A DNA stretch of 64,000 nt from contig NC_082691.1 in NCBI RefSeq assembly GCF_949987515.2, positions 63,061,740 to 63,125,739 of the forward strand, read 5' to 3'. The notes under the pieces are model-generated. The model saw only the letters and a program-made list of their open reading frames with translations. It did no database searches and was not told the DNA's origin. Made by a program: the position numbers and the translations under genes. The stretch comes from Delphinus delphis. Its lineage: Eukaryota; Chordata; Mammalia; Artiodactyla; Delphinidae. This document shows, in pieces, positions 1 through 10,824 of the stretch; position 1 is the stretch's first letter, and every line of letters starts with the position of its first letter.

Positions 1-339
1 CAGGCATGGACTCAAACTCATGATGAAAGAAGGGCTTTGCCCCCTTAGAGGCAGGTCAGAGGCAGGAGCAGGGGATGGGGTGTATACTCTCCCTGCCCCA
101 AAGCCAACTAGATAATGCCAAGAAAACCTGGATGTGCAGAGCTCCTGCAGGGAACACAGCCCTAATTCGCTATTGGCCATACTATTCCATGTTTATGTAT
201 TTGGAATCTCCTTAGAACCCAGAGAAGCAGCACTTGGCAAAAGTGAGCCAGTGGTATAGAAACGTGGAAAGTTATAACTTCTGGAAAGTCCTGTCATTGA
301 CGCGTTCAAGAAATTTCTATTGCAAGAGGCAGGGAGGCA
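1..339. other. Unassigned sequence
   Basis: No repeat family, exon-like ORF or RNA gene is recognised. The short ORFs on both strands lack any family signature. Confidence 0.5.
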
Positions 340-535
340 CATTGGTGAAGAACAGGGGCTCTGGAGTCCAAGAGATGAGCGGTCAACTCTGGCTCTCCTG
401 GTGTAAATGGGTTTCATAATAATGTCTCCCTCAGAAGACCGCTATGAAAACAAAATGAGATAACTCGTGTTAATAACTTCTTGTCACAATGCACAGCACT
501 TAAGAGGTCAATAAACAATGGCTATAATTTTTATT
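340..535 (+). repeat. MIR SINE fragment, decayed
   Basis: The order of blocks fits a sense MIR: a gctctggagtcc block, then a cagcacttaagaggtcaata block near the end, which resembles the MIR tail. The central core is poorly preserved or deleted. Confidence 0.5.
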
Positions 536-540
536 AAATG

Positions 541-1310
541 AACTGGGTGACTTCTCTGTGCCAAGCACAATACGGTGCTGAGGATGAGGAGATAAATAAA
601 ACACACTGCCTGCCTTCAAGAAGCACTCAGTGGGGACTTCCCTGGTGGTCCAGTGGTTAAGAATCCACCTTCCAATGCAGGGGACGTGAGTTCAATCCCT
701 GGTCAGGGAACTAAGATCCCACATGCCGTGGGCCAACTAAGCCCACATGCCACAACTACTGAGCCCACGAGCTCTGGAGCCTGCGCTTCACAACTAGAGA
801 GAAGCCTGCATGCCATAATGAAGATCCTGCATGCCGCAACTAAGACCCGATGCAGCCAAATTAATTAATTAATTCTTTAAAATGCTCGTTAAGAAGCACT
901 CAGTGGAAAAGACAGGCATGTAAACAAGTACTCATAATCATAACCTGACAGGTTCAATAATAGAAGTACAAAAGTTAGTGCTGTGGAGATCCGGAAGGAG
1001 TGGCTAACCTCCTTGGGAAAGTTAAGGAAGGCTCCACAGAAGAGATGACACTGGAACCTATAAAGGAGAAGTAGGAGTTAATAGATGAAAAAAAGAGTTC
1101 AGCATGTGCAAAGGGCAAGAAGCATTTATGAGTATGGTGTGTTTGGGAATGACCAGCAGAGATGCTGTATAAGATGGAGCAGGGAACAAGGACTAGGGCT
1201 TGAGAGCCAAGGGCCTTGTTGGCCAAGCTCAGGATTTTTGATTTATTGCCTGTCTCTCCAAACAAGGTCAGCTCTATGGAAGTAGGGAGGGCCTCCAGGG
1301 AGGCATGACT
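541..1310 (-). repeat. L2-like LINE 3' region, antisense, split by a SINE
   Basis: The left part carries the antisense L2 end (gtgccaagcacaatacggtg, then a cctgccttcaag block). After the SINE the same element continues with the antisense L2 block about an animal-wide pattern: gaaggctccacagaagagatgacactggaacc, then an agcatgtgcaaagggcaaga block and a gggccttgttggccaag block. The SINE and its second TSD (634-906) are interposed. It is ancient and non-coding. The family name is from memory of the consensus. Confidence 0.65.
634..890 (+). mobile_element. CHR-type tRNA-derived SINE, long form, slightly shortened
   Basis: The head gacttccctggtggtccag carries a pol III A-box-like segment and the B box is gagttcaatccc. 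The body has the long-form ccacaactactgagccc blocks and the tail is AT-rich (ttaattaattaatt). It is flanked by a perfect 16-bp TSD, aagaagcactcagtgg, at 618-633 and 891-906, which fixes the boundaries. It lies inside an L2-like relic. Mobilisation by L1 in trans is known for this class. Confidence 0.95.
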
Positions 1311-1744
1311 GCCAGGATGGAGAGGAGAGAATGGATTTCACAGACATTTCCAAAGTTGGATTACCTCAACTCAATAAATAACTGAATATACTATACGGGT
1401 ATGGTCAAGGGCTGGCTGTTGAAGTAAGATATGTTGCCATGCAGAACAGGCTTGGGTGGCCCAGGTGAGGGTTTAAAAGATACTTAGTTAATATGGTATA
1501 TGTTGCACTTGAGGTCCCTGGGAGATGTATAAATAGAGAGATTCAGGTGACGATGGGACGCATGGGTCTGCGGTTTGATATAGACAACGAGGGAATCCAT
1601 ACAGAAACCACTGCAACAGGTGAGGTTCCAAAGGAAAAGAATTTAGTATTAAAGGGAAGACCAATTCCTCTTCAAATCAATATCATAGTCACTGAACACC
1701 AAGAATGTGAAAATCAATGGACTACAAATACTCATATGTACAAG
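1311..1744. other. Mostly unassigned; possible further decayed L2-like sequence
   Basis: A stretch with an ggtccctgggagatg block followed by gggtctgcggtttgatat faintly resembles the internal antisense part of the same L2-like repeat that lies upstream. The match is too weak to call separately. An 87-codon ORF here has no recognisable domain. Confidence 0.35.
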
Positions 1745-1990
1745 CCAGAATCCTGACCTTAAATGAGCTTATAATCTAGCAGGGGAGTCAAGAGAGAGAC
1801 ATATGGAGAATGAAAACAGCATGTAAAATTGAAACAACAGCTTGATTCAGCCCCAGAAGGGATTTCCCAGGACCTGGAAGAATGCCTACACAGTGAATTA
1901 CATTGATACAAAGCCAGATGACATGACAGAATGACAGGAGACCTCCAGAGGAGGTAAGCTCAGCAGAGACCTAGAAGGACAGGTAAGTTC
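1745..1990 (-). repeat. L2-like fragment, antisense
   Basis: A gagcttataatctagcaggg block is followed by a cctccagaggaggtaagctc block and an agagacctagaaggacagg block. This order is typical of the antisense L2 3' end. It is highly diverged. Confidence 0.5.
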
Positions 1991-3335
1991 ACTACAGAAA
2001 AATACAACCTCTACAAATAACCACTACTGCCTCTCATCAAATAGACATGCCAGGACCCACTGCTGCAGCAAATACTCTCTGACCCAGATGTTGCATCATT
2101 ATTAACTTCTAACCATACCGTTGGGCAAAATGGCATCAACACTTGGAAAACAAAACACTTGGAGAGAAAGACGTTGTGAAAAGCTTCCTTTTGTTTCTGC
2201 GCATTGCACATATGTAAAGAACAGGCAGGAGACACGCTGGGTGGGAGCAGCAGTAAAGTTGTTCATGCTCAAGAAGAGAAGTATCTACAGTTTTCAAATG
2301 TATGAAAGGCTGTCATGCAGAAGAGGGACTGGCCATAGGTTCTAAGGTACCAATGGATGGAAGCTCTTGGGAGTTAAATGTTTCATGAAACACTATAAAA
2401 AAAGAAAATATCCAATAGTCAAAGATATTCAGAAGAAAGTGGGCCACCTTGGGTGAAAATAGGACAAGTGATTCCCTGTCATCACTGGAATTGTCCAAGC
2501 AGGGTCTGGACAGCCTCTTATCAGGGACGCTATGGAGCACATTCCAGTATGTCACAGAAAATCCCTTCCAAGATCCCAAGGTTTTATAGTTCTTAAGCAA
2601 AGAATCTAGATCATTTCACTGAAGGTGGTGCTTCTAAATACTTCAAAATATGGCTTGGAGAACCAGCGGTGGGTCTCTCCTTTCCTTACAGTGGGTAAAT
2701 GCAGGCCCACAGAAGTGGGCATTTAACTGCACATTAGAGGATCTGGTCAACAATAACATCCACACCTTACTTAGACCGTGGGAAATGGCACTAGTGCTGT
2801 AAACAAGGGTGTCCCCTCAGTTCCTCCATGGGATGCTGGGGGAAAGGAGAAAGACCCCTTGAACACCAGCCTAATAAAAATGCTATTCACAGCTGTGAGA
2901 AGGGGACAAAAGATGCCCCAGATCAGTTTCTGGGAGTTGATCATAATGGGCCATCCCACCACACTGGTGACTATTTTTGTCAATTCTACTTTGGACTAAT
3001 TTAAAACTTTTTCTTTTTAAGAAATAAGTACCTTTCACAACCGCGATCTCATGTATCCACCCAACATCCCGTGAGATGATTTCAATTTTGCAGATTAAAA
3101 GAAAAAAATCAAGGCACAAAAATAAGTTAATCATTGTGTCTTAAGTATAGCGGAGTCACACCTTCCGTGGGGGTGAGGTTCTAAAGTTAGCTCAGAAGAC
3201 AAAACTCACATGTGCTCAAGGATTGCCTTTGAAAATCCCTTAAATCAATTGTAAAGTAGAGTCTCTCTGGTCTTACGTATACAATCCTAAACAGTGCCCA
3301 AGATCAATGCATGCAGTTAGGCAGAGTGTTTATAA
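1991..3335. other. Unassigned sequence
   Basis: I recognise no repeat family or exon in this stretch of about 1.3 kb. ORFs are all under 100 codons, overlap on both strands and have no known motif. Confidence 0.5.
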
Positions 3336-3349
3336 AGAATATACATGCA

Positions 3350-3540
3350 GGGCTTCCCTGGTGGCGCAGTGGTTGAGAGCCCGCCTGTCCATGCAGGGGA
3401 CACGGGTTTGTGCCCTGGTCCGGGAAGATCCCATATGCCACGGAGTGGCTGGGCCAGTGAGCCATGGCCGCTGAGCCTGCGCATCCGGAGCCTGTGCTCC
3501 GCAACGGGAGAGGCCACAACAGTGAGAGGCCCGCATACTG

Positions 3541-3570
<30 letters not shown>
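3350..3570 (+). mobile_element. CHR-type SINE, short young form, long poly(A)
   Basis: The tRNA-like head gggcttccctggtggcgcag is followed by a body with the gccatggccgctgagcctgc and gagaggcccgcatactgc blocks. The tail is an uninterrupted A-run of about 29. The TSD agaatatacatgca at 3336-3349 matches agaatatacgtgca at 3571-3584 with one difference. The long pure tail suggests a fairly recent insertion. Confidence 0.97.
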
Positions 3571-3573
<3 letters not shown>

Positions 3574-3774
3574 ATATACGTGCAAACTATAAATTTGGAG
3601 AATTTTAAATTACATAAAAGAGAGGAAAATGAGCATGTACAGTTAAGTTTTTGTAAATCAAGCATGCGTATGCTACCACTCCACCATATGCAGAGCCTAT
3701 TAAACTCTATAGCTTTGTATTAAGACAGAGGAGCTGCCCTATGTCGGCTAGCCTGGCAGGAGCTGAATGGTTTC

Positions 3775-3985
3775 CATTTACTGGGCACCTACTGCCTGCT
3801 AAGCTCTGCACTGAGCATTTTATTGAATCCTCTCTACCACGCATCTATGGGGTAGACACTGCTCCTATCCTCATTTTACAGATGACACATTTGAGGCTGA
3901 GAGGAAGCAGTGACCCTGGGTCACACACACAGCCAATAAGTAGCAGAGCTGGAGCCAAAGGTCTGTATGATTCAAAAACATGGGC
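3775..3985 (-). repeat. MIR SINE, antisense
   Basis: Clear antisense MIR order: tgggcacctactgcctgcta, a tcctcattttacagatgaca block, a gaggctgagaggaagcagtg block, then a cacacagccaataagtagca block and gcagagctggagcc. Confidence 0.85.
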
Positions 3986-3989
3986 TTAC

Positions 3990-4172
3990 AGGTGTGATTC
4001 TCAAATCAGGTGATTCTGCATCAGAATCACCTAGGGAGCAAAATGTTAAAAATGGAGTTTCCTAGGTCCACCTCAGACCAATGGACTCAGAATCCTGGCT
4101 CCCTTCCCCAGTGGATTCTGTCTGGTGTGGACAAACCACCGACCACACTTCGAGAAATCCTGCTGTAAGCTC
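3990..4172. repeat. MER5-like hAT/Charlie non-autonomous DNA transposon relic
   Basis: It begins near gtgattctcaaatcaggtg, includes gcatcagaatcacctaggga and ends in a cttcgagaaatcctgctg block. This matches the MER5 pattern of a 'gcatcagaatcacctggg' core between short inverted ends. No transposase sequence is present. Confidence 0.65.
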
Positions 4173-4669
4173 TAACTCCCTGCTTTATACACTTTCCACT
4201 AAACCACATGTTTGTGCTGTTGCCTGGTGCTGTCAGGGCTATTAATAAAATGCTTGGTGATGATGACTGATAATACTATAGCCACATCTTCTTACCACTC
4301 ATCTCGGAGGCAATGTGCCCCGAGTCCTTCCAAAAGTACATCCGGCTGCCCGGGGTCTACTTTAATGATTCAGGGCAGAGTAAAGCCCCTGAAACTGTGA
4401 GAACTTTTCCTGCATGAAGTCTGTTTTATTGTTAATCCAAACAAGCTTTTTACTTAAAAGATACCCCAAAGGCTGATTACAAGTTCGAGTTTGGCCATAA
4501 CACACCATGAAGGCATTCAGTCATAGACTTACATTTCTGAATGGAATCATTCCACTCTTTTTGATTGAAAAGGCACACGATCTAGTGCCAGATGGTGACA
4601 TTTGTACAAGTCAAGCTAGATTGAGTCAAGAGCTTTAGTGAAGCATGATGCAGATAAAGAAAATGATGG

Positions 4670-4672
<3 letters not shown>
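4173..4672. other. Unassigned sequence
   Basis: No recognisable repeat, gene or RNA element. Confidence 0.45.

Positions 4673-4710
<38 letters not shown>
4673..4710. repeat. (CA)n microsatellite
   Basis: An almost pure CA tract with a single cg interruption near its end. It is likely length-polymorphic. Reading through it creates spurious Thr-His or Val-Cys ORFs on the two strands. Confidence 0.97.
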
Positions 4711-4711
<1 letters not shown>

Positions 4712-5089
4712 TGGCTAATGCGAAATTCTTTGAGCTGTGGCAGCAGATTCCCCATCAGCCTAGTTCTGCTCCGGGCCTCTGCAGTCCCCAGCCCCTCACA
4801 GCTGGATCTTCTTCTGCATCCATTCACCTGCAGCTGGCACGTCCACAGGCAAGTACACGTAGGCCTAAGGCTAACAACCCAGGCTAAGCCCCTCAGGTCC
4901 TTTTCCAACCCACCCCTGCCTGCACATTTGAACCTGGGTTGGCCCAATCTAAGCACAGCACAAGCAGCCTGAAGCTGCAGCTCAGGGAAAGGCACCACCA
5001 TCCACCCAGCTTTCCAGACCAGGCACCTAGTCATCCACCATCCTTCGCTCCTTTTCCCTCACCTTCCACATCGAATCCATCACCAACTC
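4711..5089. other. Unassigned sequence
   Basis: Moderately GC-rich. The overlapping ORFs on both strands (up to 150 codons on the minus strand) run into the CA repeat and show no domain. Confidence 0.45.
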
Positions 5090-5545
5090 CTGTCAATTCT
5101 ACCTAGTCTGTCTGCCTCTTTCCATCCCACCACTACCAGGATGATCCTAGCTTCCTGTTCCAGCCGCTATGCTCCCTCACAGGATTACTGTAACCGTCTA
5201 CTAACTGCTCTCCTGCCTCAAGATTCTTCCCTGTCTTGTGGATTGCTCTCTCCCCAGCACCTGCACAGAGGAGGTACCTGGCTCAGAGGAGGGTAATATG
5301 CACATTAAACCATCGATCCATGAATAACAAAGACCTAATTAAAATATTTATAGCCTCTTGCCCTTCCCCCATTCTCCATTCTCTACTCCAAACCCCTTAA
5401 ACGTTCACAGCTCCCTCGTGCTATTAAAATAAAGCCCAAACTCCTTGTGATTGCTTACAAAGGTTGGTCATAGTCATCGCTCCAGGTATGCTGTTTGCCA
5501 CTTCCCTCATCCCACTCTACACTCCAGCCAAAGTGAAATTCTTTT
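5090..5545 (+). repeat. L2 LINE fragment, sense
   Basis: Blocks in sense L2 order: tgtcaattctacctagtctg, then a ggattactgtaaccgtctac block, an aataaagcccaaactccttg block and a cttacaaaggttggtcatag block, ending in ctctacactccagccaaagtg. The middle part (about 5250-5395) is poorly conserved. No ORF remains. Confidence 0.7.
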
Positions 5546-5844
5546 AGCTGAGATCTCATCTGATTGACTGTATCAATCAGATTTCAGCCTGGGGTTGTAA
5601 AGAAACCCAACTGATGGCTAATGTGTCCAGGGAGGATTCCATTTTGTATTTCTCTATTATACTCAGGGATTATGAGTATTTTAGGCAAATTCTAATTATT
5701 CCAGGGCTGATGATCTAATCGTGTGATGTACAGATCACCTGCATCCCCTCCTCTCTCACCTGCCTACTCTTAGGCAACTGCTCTCTTGTTTTAAAATTAT
5801 AGCCAATATAAACAGATAAACAATGTGTACCAAGAACATTTGCC
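5546..5844. other. Unassigned sequence
   Basis: No recognisable repeat or gene. Confidence 0.4.
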
Positions 5845-6700
5845 AATTGATTCTGCACTCACTCACTCAGTAACTTTATTGAGCATATACTAGGTGCCTG
5901 GCACTGTGCACTATCCCAAGATTACAGGGCAGTCTGCAAAGCAGGAACAGCCCCTTTCCTCATGGAACAATATCCTAGTCAGAAAATAGGCTTTAAACAA
6001 GTTATACAATTAATTATTTGATGATGAACCAGGTGCAAGGAGAGCATATAACTAGCCAGTCTAGAGGGAAAAAGAAAAAGAGAAGAATTCTTTGGGAAAC
6101 TGATGAGTGGGCTGAGACCTGAAGAGTAAGCGGGAATTAAATCTGTGGGGAAGACAGGCAGGGAAGAAGCATTCCAAGCAGAGGGAACAGAGTCTGTAAA
6201 TCTCCACGTGGAAGGAGAATGAACGTGAGGAGGCCAGTGTGGCTGCAACACAAAGGAGGATGTGAGAGGACCTCCAGGGAGGCAGGCAGGGCCAGAACTT
6301 TCGGGCCTTGCAGGCCAGTGCTGCTCAAACGACTCATTGCCAATGTGTCCCGGACTGACACTTCTATAAAATAGCATAAAAATTAAAAGACATAGAAAAT
6401 ACAAGCCCAATTTTTTTCACTATTAGATTTAACAAACATAAAATGATTCTGCCAGTTACTATAAGAGCTTCTAAATGCTTGCTCTCAATGTGTGTCCTTT
6501 CTCAGGGCTTACTGGTAACAAGCAGGCACGTGTCCCCAGATCACATTTTGAGAAGCACGGTGGATGGGAAGCCATCAAAGGCTTTAAGCCTGGGTAAGGT
6601 AAATTCAGAATTGGGTTTCAGAGATCACTCTGGCTGGTGTGTGGGTAATGCCTTTGGGGCCAGAGGGGCAACTGGGGCTCTTGCAGGTGTCTTGGTGAGA
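5845..6700 (-). repeat. L2-like repeat, antisense, split by an hAT relic
   Basis: It starts with tcactcactcagtaactttattgagc and a ggtgcctggcactgtgcac block. It continues through a gggctgagacctgaagagta block, an attccaagcagagggaacag block and aggaggccagtgtggctgca to gggccttgcagg. After the hAT insertion it resumes with gatgggaagccatcaaaggc and gatcactctggctggtgtgtg, the expected next blocks. This is one of the best-preserved copies in the window. Confidence 0.75.
6316..6560. repeat. hAT/Charlie-type DNA transposon relic inside an L2-like repeat
   Basis: It begins cagtgctgctcaaa and ends ttttgagaagcacgg, which are inverted copies of one another apart from a few changes. This is the form of hAT/MER ends. 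It interrupts the L2-like repeat exactly between two blocks that are normally contiguous. No transposase remnant is visible and an 8-bp TSD could not be confirmed. Confidence 0.65.
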
Positions 6701-6719
6701 GATGATATTCCTTAGCGGG

Positions 6720-7290
6720 AATGATATTTAACACTTGCAATAACCTACAAAGGAGTCATCAACATTCGTTATTAAGTGAGATTTAAGGTCATCTCCAGAA
6801 GTAGCATTCACATTTCCCAAAACCTGGTAAATCCAGGCTCTCTGAAGCCTTATTTAAATACAGTTCTTAGGGCCACCGTATTGGTGACCTTATAACAAGA
6901 TCTTTATTGCTGCTTCTGTAAATAGCCTTTCTATGCCATCTACAGCCGACTGGCCTTTACTGAAACCCCACAGTGATCCATCAGCATTACCCAGCCTTCC
7001 AGAGAACACAGCTGCCATTCTTCATGCAAATGCCTTGCAATGAATGAAACCCCAGAGGTAGAAAGAGAATCTGCTTATAATGGGCTGTGCTTTTCACCAT
7101 TTTCTCATCTCTCTTAAGCTGATGGATTTCCAAAAGGTCCTGATGACTTTTAAAAGGAGACAATTGAGTTTATGCAGCTGGGGAAGGGAAGGGTTCAGGG
7201 GGGCCAAGAAGCAGCCCAGCTCAGGAACAAGAGCGGAGGACTCTGCATTTACAGATGGGAGGCACCTGAGACCCGCCTCTATCATGCATC
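6720..7290. other. Unassigned sequence
   Basis: No recognisable repeat or gene. Short ORFs lack motifs. Confidence 0.45.
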
Positions 7291-7294
7291 TGCT

Positions 7295-7395
7295 GCAAGA
7301 CCCAATGCCCGTCACTCAGCCTCTCTGAGACTTGGTTTCCTCATCTACAAAATGGAGCCAATGATCTCTGCTCTGGCTCACCCACAGGGCTCATG
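7295..7395 (+). repeat. MIR fragment, sense
   Basis: The block ggtttcctcatctacaaaatgg, here inside a cactcagcctctctgagac context, is the hallmark of the MIR 3' half. Confidence 0.6.
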
Positions 7396-7404
7396 TAAAG
7401 ATGG

Positions 7405-7860
7405 ATCCAGTTTCATTCAAACAAACATTGCTGTGACACGAGCAATGTGCCAGGCATTGAGCTGGACCCTGAGCTTACGGACACAGGGCAACAATGTGTA
7501 AATAATAAAAGGCAATGCTGCAAGGTGAATGCCCTACACAGACACACACACCTGGAAGAGGGAGTGTCCACTCTGAGGGCAGGGGACAGTGGGTCAGGGA
7601 AGCCTTCCTGGACGAGGGGGTGGCTGATCTTTAAAGCAGGGAAAGGAATCTCCCAAGCAGACACTCCTAAGAACACCATCCTGGGCAGCGAGATCAGCAT
7701 GATGCATTTGGAAACCACAGGAAGCTCACTACCGGGAAAATGTATGGGAATAAGGGAAAAGGAATAAGGCAGGACGAGGACAGGGGTATCACAAAGGGCC
7801 TTGTGCACCAATGAAACAATGAGATGAGGCAATACAGAGCGCGTCTGAGGATCTGGGCTG
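7405..7860 (-). repeat. L2-like fragment, antisense
   Basis: Antisense blocks: gcaatgtgccaggcattgag, then gtcagggaagccttcctgga and a tgaggcaatacagagcg end that is poorly conserved. The right half is uncertain. Confidence 0.6.
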
Positions 7861-8387
7861 GACCAGACTCCACATCTGAGCGTGGGTCATTTTTGGCGTT
7901 ATTTGTTATAGCTGAAAGAGCACCAAAAAGTGGTTGTGTACTCATGACACCCCTTCGTGGATACCTCCAGAAACAACGGTGAGACTCTGAGGGGGCTGGA
8001 AGTCCTATGATATGCAGGTTGGGGCAAAATCCAGTGACATCTGACTTGCTAATGTGACCTCACGGGTACTGACAGATCCAGGAAACTCAGGTTCTCTGCA
8101 CATTCATAAGAAGGTACAAAACTCTGGGTGGTGCCCGGTGGGAAAGAACAACTTTTCTCTACTCAGCCCCCTGAGAGAGCAAGGAAAAAACGCTCACCCT
8201 TCCTCCCAACTTTAAAATGTAGCCAGAAAGCGCAACAGCTTCCTTCAGTGATATCACCAGGTTCCCAAAGCAATCAATAAATGCTATTTTTTTAGGCAGA
8301 TGGGGAAGAAAGAAAGATCCTGATTTTTTCTCTCTACTATTCATCAGAAATAGCATCTACTTAGGGAAATCCATCCACAGTGGGTGA
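7861..8387. other. Unassigned sequence
   Basis: No recognisable element. Confidence 0.4.
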
Positions 8388-8520
8388 ATGTGTGTGTGGC
8401 CGGGGGACAGACATGTGCATGTCTCTGTACACTGGCATGTGTGTAATATGTGTGCACATGTGAACGTGTGTGCATGTCTGAGTGCCTGTACATGCACGTG
8501 TGTGCACACGTGTGTAGGTG
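8388..8520. repeat. Degenerate TG/CA-rich tract
   Basis: Repeating tgtgtg, gtgcatgtg and acgtgtg units make an old, imperfect (TG)n-like tract of about 130 bp, rich in alternating purine-pyrimidine steps. Apparent Cys/Val/His ORFs here are products of the repeat. Confidence 0.85.
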
Positions 8521-9149
8521 AGCAAGGAGAGGGCAGAGAACATTCAGAGACCCCCGCTAGGAGGAGTTGTCCACTTCTAGGAAGGACTGCCATAGAAAGT
8601 GGTCTAGGACCCTACAATCAACTCTATGCTTCCAACACAGCCTTTCCTGCTGATGTAATTCTCTCAGGAAATAAAGGCTCCCCCAGAAAGTCAAATGCAC
8701 ATTCTTAAATCTGACTTGGAGAAACACCTTTCCTTTCTCTTAGAAGTCTGTCAAAAGCAGCCATTCTAGAGTAACTGAAACAACTCAACCTTTTCCTGTT
8801 GCCAAACTGTTCCCAGAAGAGCTATGAAACCCAAGACTCTCTGTTTTCGAAATCACCCACATTGATAACAAGAGGTCCCAGAGGTGGGTGAGAGCCCAGA
8901 GCATGAACCCAGGGTGGCTGACATCGCCTTGCAGAGCTGTTAAGAGCATTAATGAGTTAACGGGGGTCAAGGCCACTCAGATGGGAGACACCAACATAAA
9001 CTGCCCAGATTTATTTCTACGCCAGAGGGGTCCTTTCCCACATCCTTCCCTTTTTTCGCTGAGAGAGCAGACACAGGGAGGAAAGGAGAAGGCTTCGGAG
9101 ATGCGTATACTTCAGTTTAAATACGGCCAGCATACTTAAAATTCTTAAA
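8521..9149. other. Unassigned sequence
   Basis: No recognisable element. Confidence 0.4.
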
Positions 9150-9322
9150 CTTGAGTGTCCATCAGAGCTACCTGGAGAGTTTGTTAAAACACAGATCCCT
9201 GAGCCTCACCCCTAGAGTTTCTGATTCAGTGAGGCTGGTGAAGGCCTGAGAATTTGCATTTTGCCCGAGCTCCCAGGTGAGGCCAGGGCAGCCCAGCCTG
9301 TGGACCACATTTTGAGCAGCCC
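9150..9322. repeat. MER5-like hAT relic
   Basis: It has ccatcagagctacctggaga, a tctgattcagtgaggctggt block and a right end in cacattttgagcagccctgg. This is MER5 order, with degenerate inverted ends. Confidence 0.65.
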
Positions 9323-9324
9323 TG

Positions 9325-10525
9325 GGCTACCACTTACTACCTCTGTGACCTGTGCCAAGTTACCTAACTTCCCTAGGCCTCAGTTTCCTCATCTTTTGTT
9401 TTCCTTTCTTAATTGGAGTATAACTGCTTTACAAAGTTGTTAGTTTCTGCTGTATAATGAAGTGAATCAGCTATATGTATACATATATCCCCTCCCTCTT
9501 GGACCTCCCTCCCACGCCCCCCTGTCCCACCCACCTAGGTCGTCACAGGGCACCAAGCTGAGCTCCCTGTGCTATACAGCAGGTTCCCACTAGCTACCTA
9601 TTTTACACATGGCAGTGTATTTATGTCAAACCTAATCTCGCAGTTCATCCCACCCTCCCCTTCCCACACTGTGTCAACACGTCCATTCTCTATGTCTGTG
9701 TCTCTATTCCTGCCCTGAAAATAGGTTCACCTGCACTTTCTTTCTAGCTTCCACATATATGTGTTAATATATGATATTTGTTTTCCTCTTTCTGGCTTAC
9801 TTCACTCTGTATGACAGACTCTAGGTCCATCCACATCTCTACAAATGGCCCAATTTCGTTCTCTTTTATGGCTGACTAATATTCCATTGTATATATGTAC
9901 CACATCTTCTTTATCCATTCATCTATCATTGGACATTTAGGTTGTTTGCAAGTCCTAGCTATTGTAAATAGGGCTGCAATGAACATTGGGGTACATGTCT
10001 CCTTTTGAATTATGGTTTTCTCAGGGTATATGCCCAGTAGTGGGATTGCTGGGTCATATGGTAGTTCTAGTTTTAGTTCTTTAAGGAACCTCCATACTGT
10101 TCTCCATAGTGGCTGTACCAATTTACATTCCCACCGACAGTGTAGGAGGGTTCCCTTTCCTCCACACCCTCTCCAGCATGTATTGTTTGTAGATTTTTTG
10201 ATGATGGCCATTCTGACCAGTGTGAGGTGACACCTCACTGTAGTTCTGATTTGCATTTCTCTAGTAATTAGTGATGCTGAGCAGCTTTTCATGTGCCCCT
10301 TGGCCATCTGTATGTCTTCTTTGGAGAAATGTCTATTTAGGTCTTTAATTGGGTTGTTTATTTTTTTGATACTGAGCTCCATGAGCTGTTTGTATATTTT
10401 GGAAATTTCAGTTTCCTTATCTTCTGAATGAGCATAACAGTACCTGTCACCTACAGTCACCATGGGCATCGCATGGGAGAACCTGTCTTTCAGTGACTAG
10501 CACGTAAGAAGCATTCCATAAATGG
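9325..10525 (+). repeat. MIR SINE split by a truncated L1
   Basis: The left piece (to 9395) has ccacttactacctctgtgac and cagtttcctcatctt. The right piece (from 10409) resumes with cagtttccttatctt, then an atgagcataacagtacctgt block and a gaagcattccataaatgg end. The L1 lies between the two copies of the TSD. Confidence 0.8.
9396..10408 (-). mobile_element. LINE-1, 5'-truncated, minus strand
   Basis: This is the 3' end of an L1: the 3' UTR lies at the left, followed by the C-terminal end of ORF2. Reverse translation shows the ORF2 C-terminal Cys/His motif CWRGCG...LLHCRWEC intact, and the TMEY-containing end. The TSD is cagtttcctcatctt (9381-9395) and cagtttccttatctt (10409-10423), one difference. 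The reading frame is broken by a stop after TMEY and an upstream deletion, so it is a dead copy. There is no clear poly(T) at the 3' junction. Confidence 0.95.
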
Positions 10526-10641
10526 AATCTAGACTTTTAAATGGAATCTAGAATTTTGCACCGAGAGAGCCACAAGCTCCTAAGGTACTAATACAAGTGG
10601 AATCCTGGGGCCCTGAAGCCCGAATCTCAGAAATAAAGTAT

Positions 10642-10676
10642 TGCGCGTGTGTGTGCGCGCGCACACACACACACGC
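10642..10676. repeat. Self-complementary alternating GT/GC/CA tract
   Basis: 35 bases alternate purine and pyrimidine without a break. They read (GC), (GT)n, (GC)n, then (AC)n, so the two halves are largely reverse complements around a GCGCGCGC centre. This is a strong Z-DNA and cruciform candidate. Confidence 0.9.
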
Positions 10677-10824
10677 CCCTTCATCTACTAAAATATTATC
10701 AAATCTCTGGGTTCCTTAAGGTTTACCTCTTCTTGAGAAGAAAGAACGCAGCTACAGAGGACAGCCCTACTGGACTCTGGCTTCACCATCACCTAGTCAT
10801 GAAACATTCATCAGAAGAAGCCAC

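Noticed and set aside
4582..5034. 150-codon minus-strand ORF
   Set aside because: A large part is a Val-Cys stretch from the CA microsatellite.
8388..8543. Cys/His-rich small protein genes
   Set aside because: They are the two-strand readings of a degenerate TG/CA repeat.
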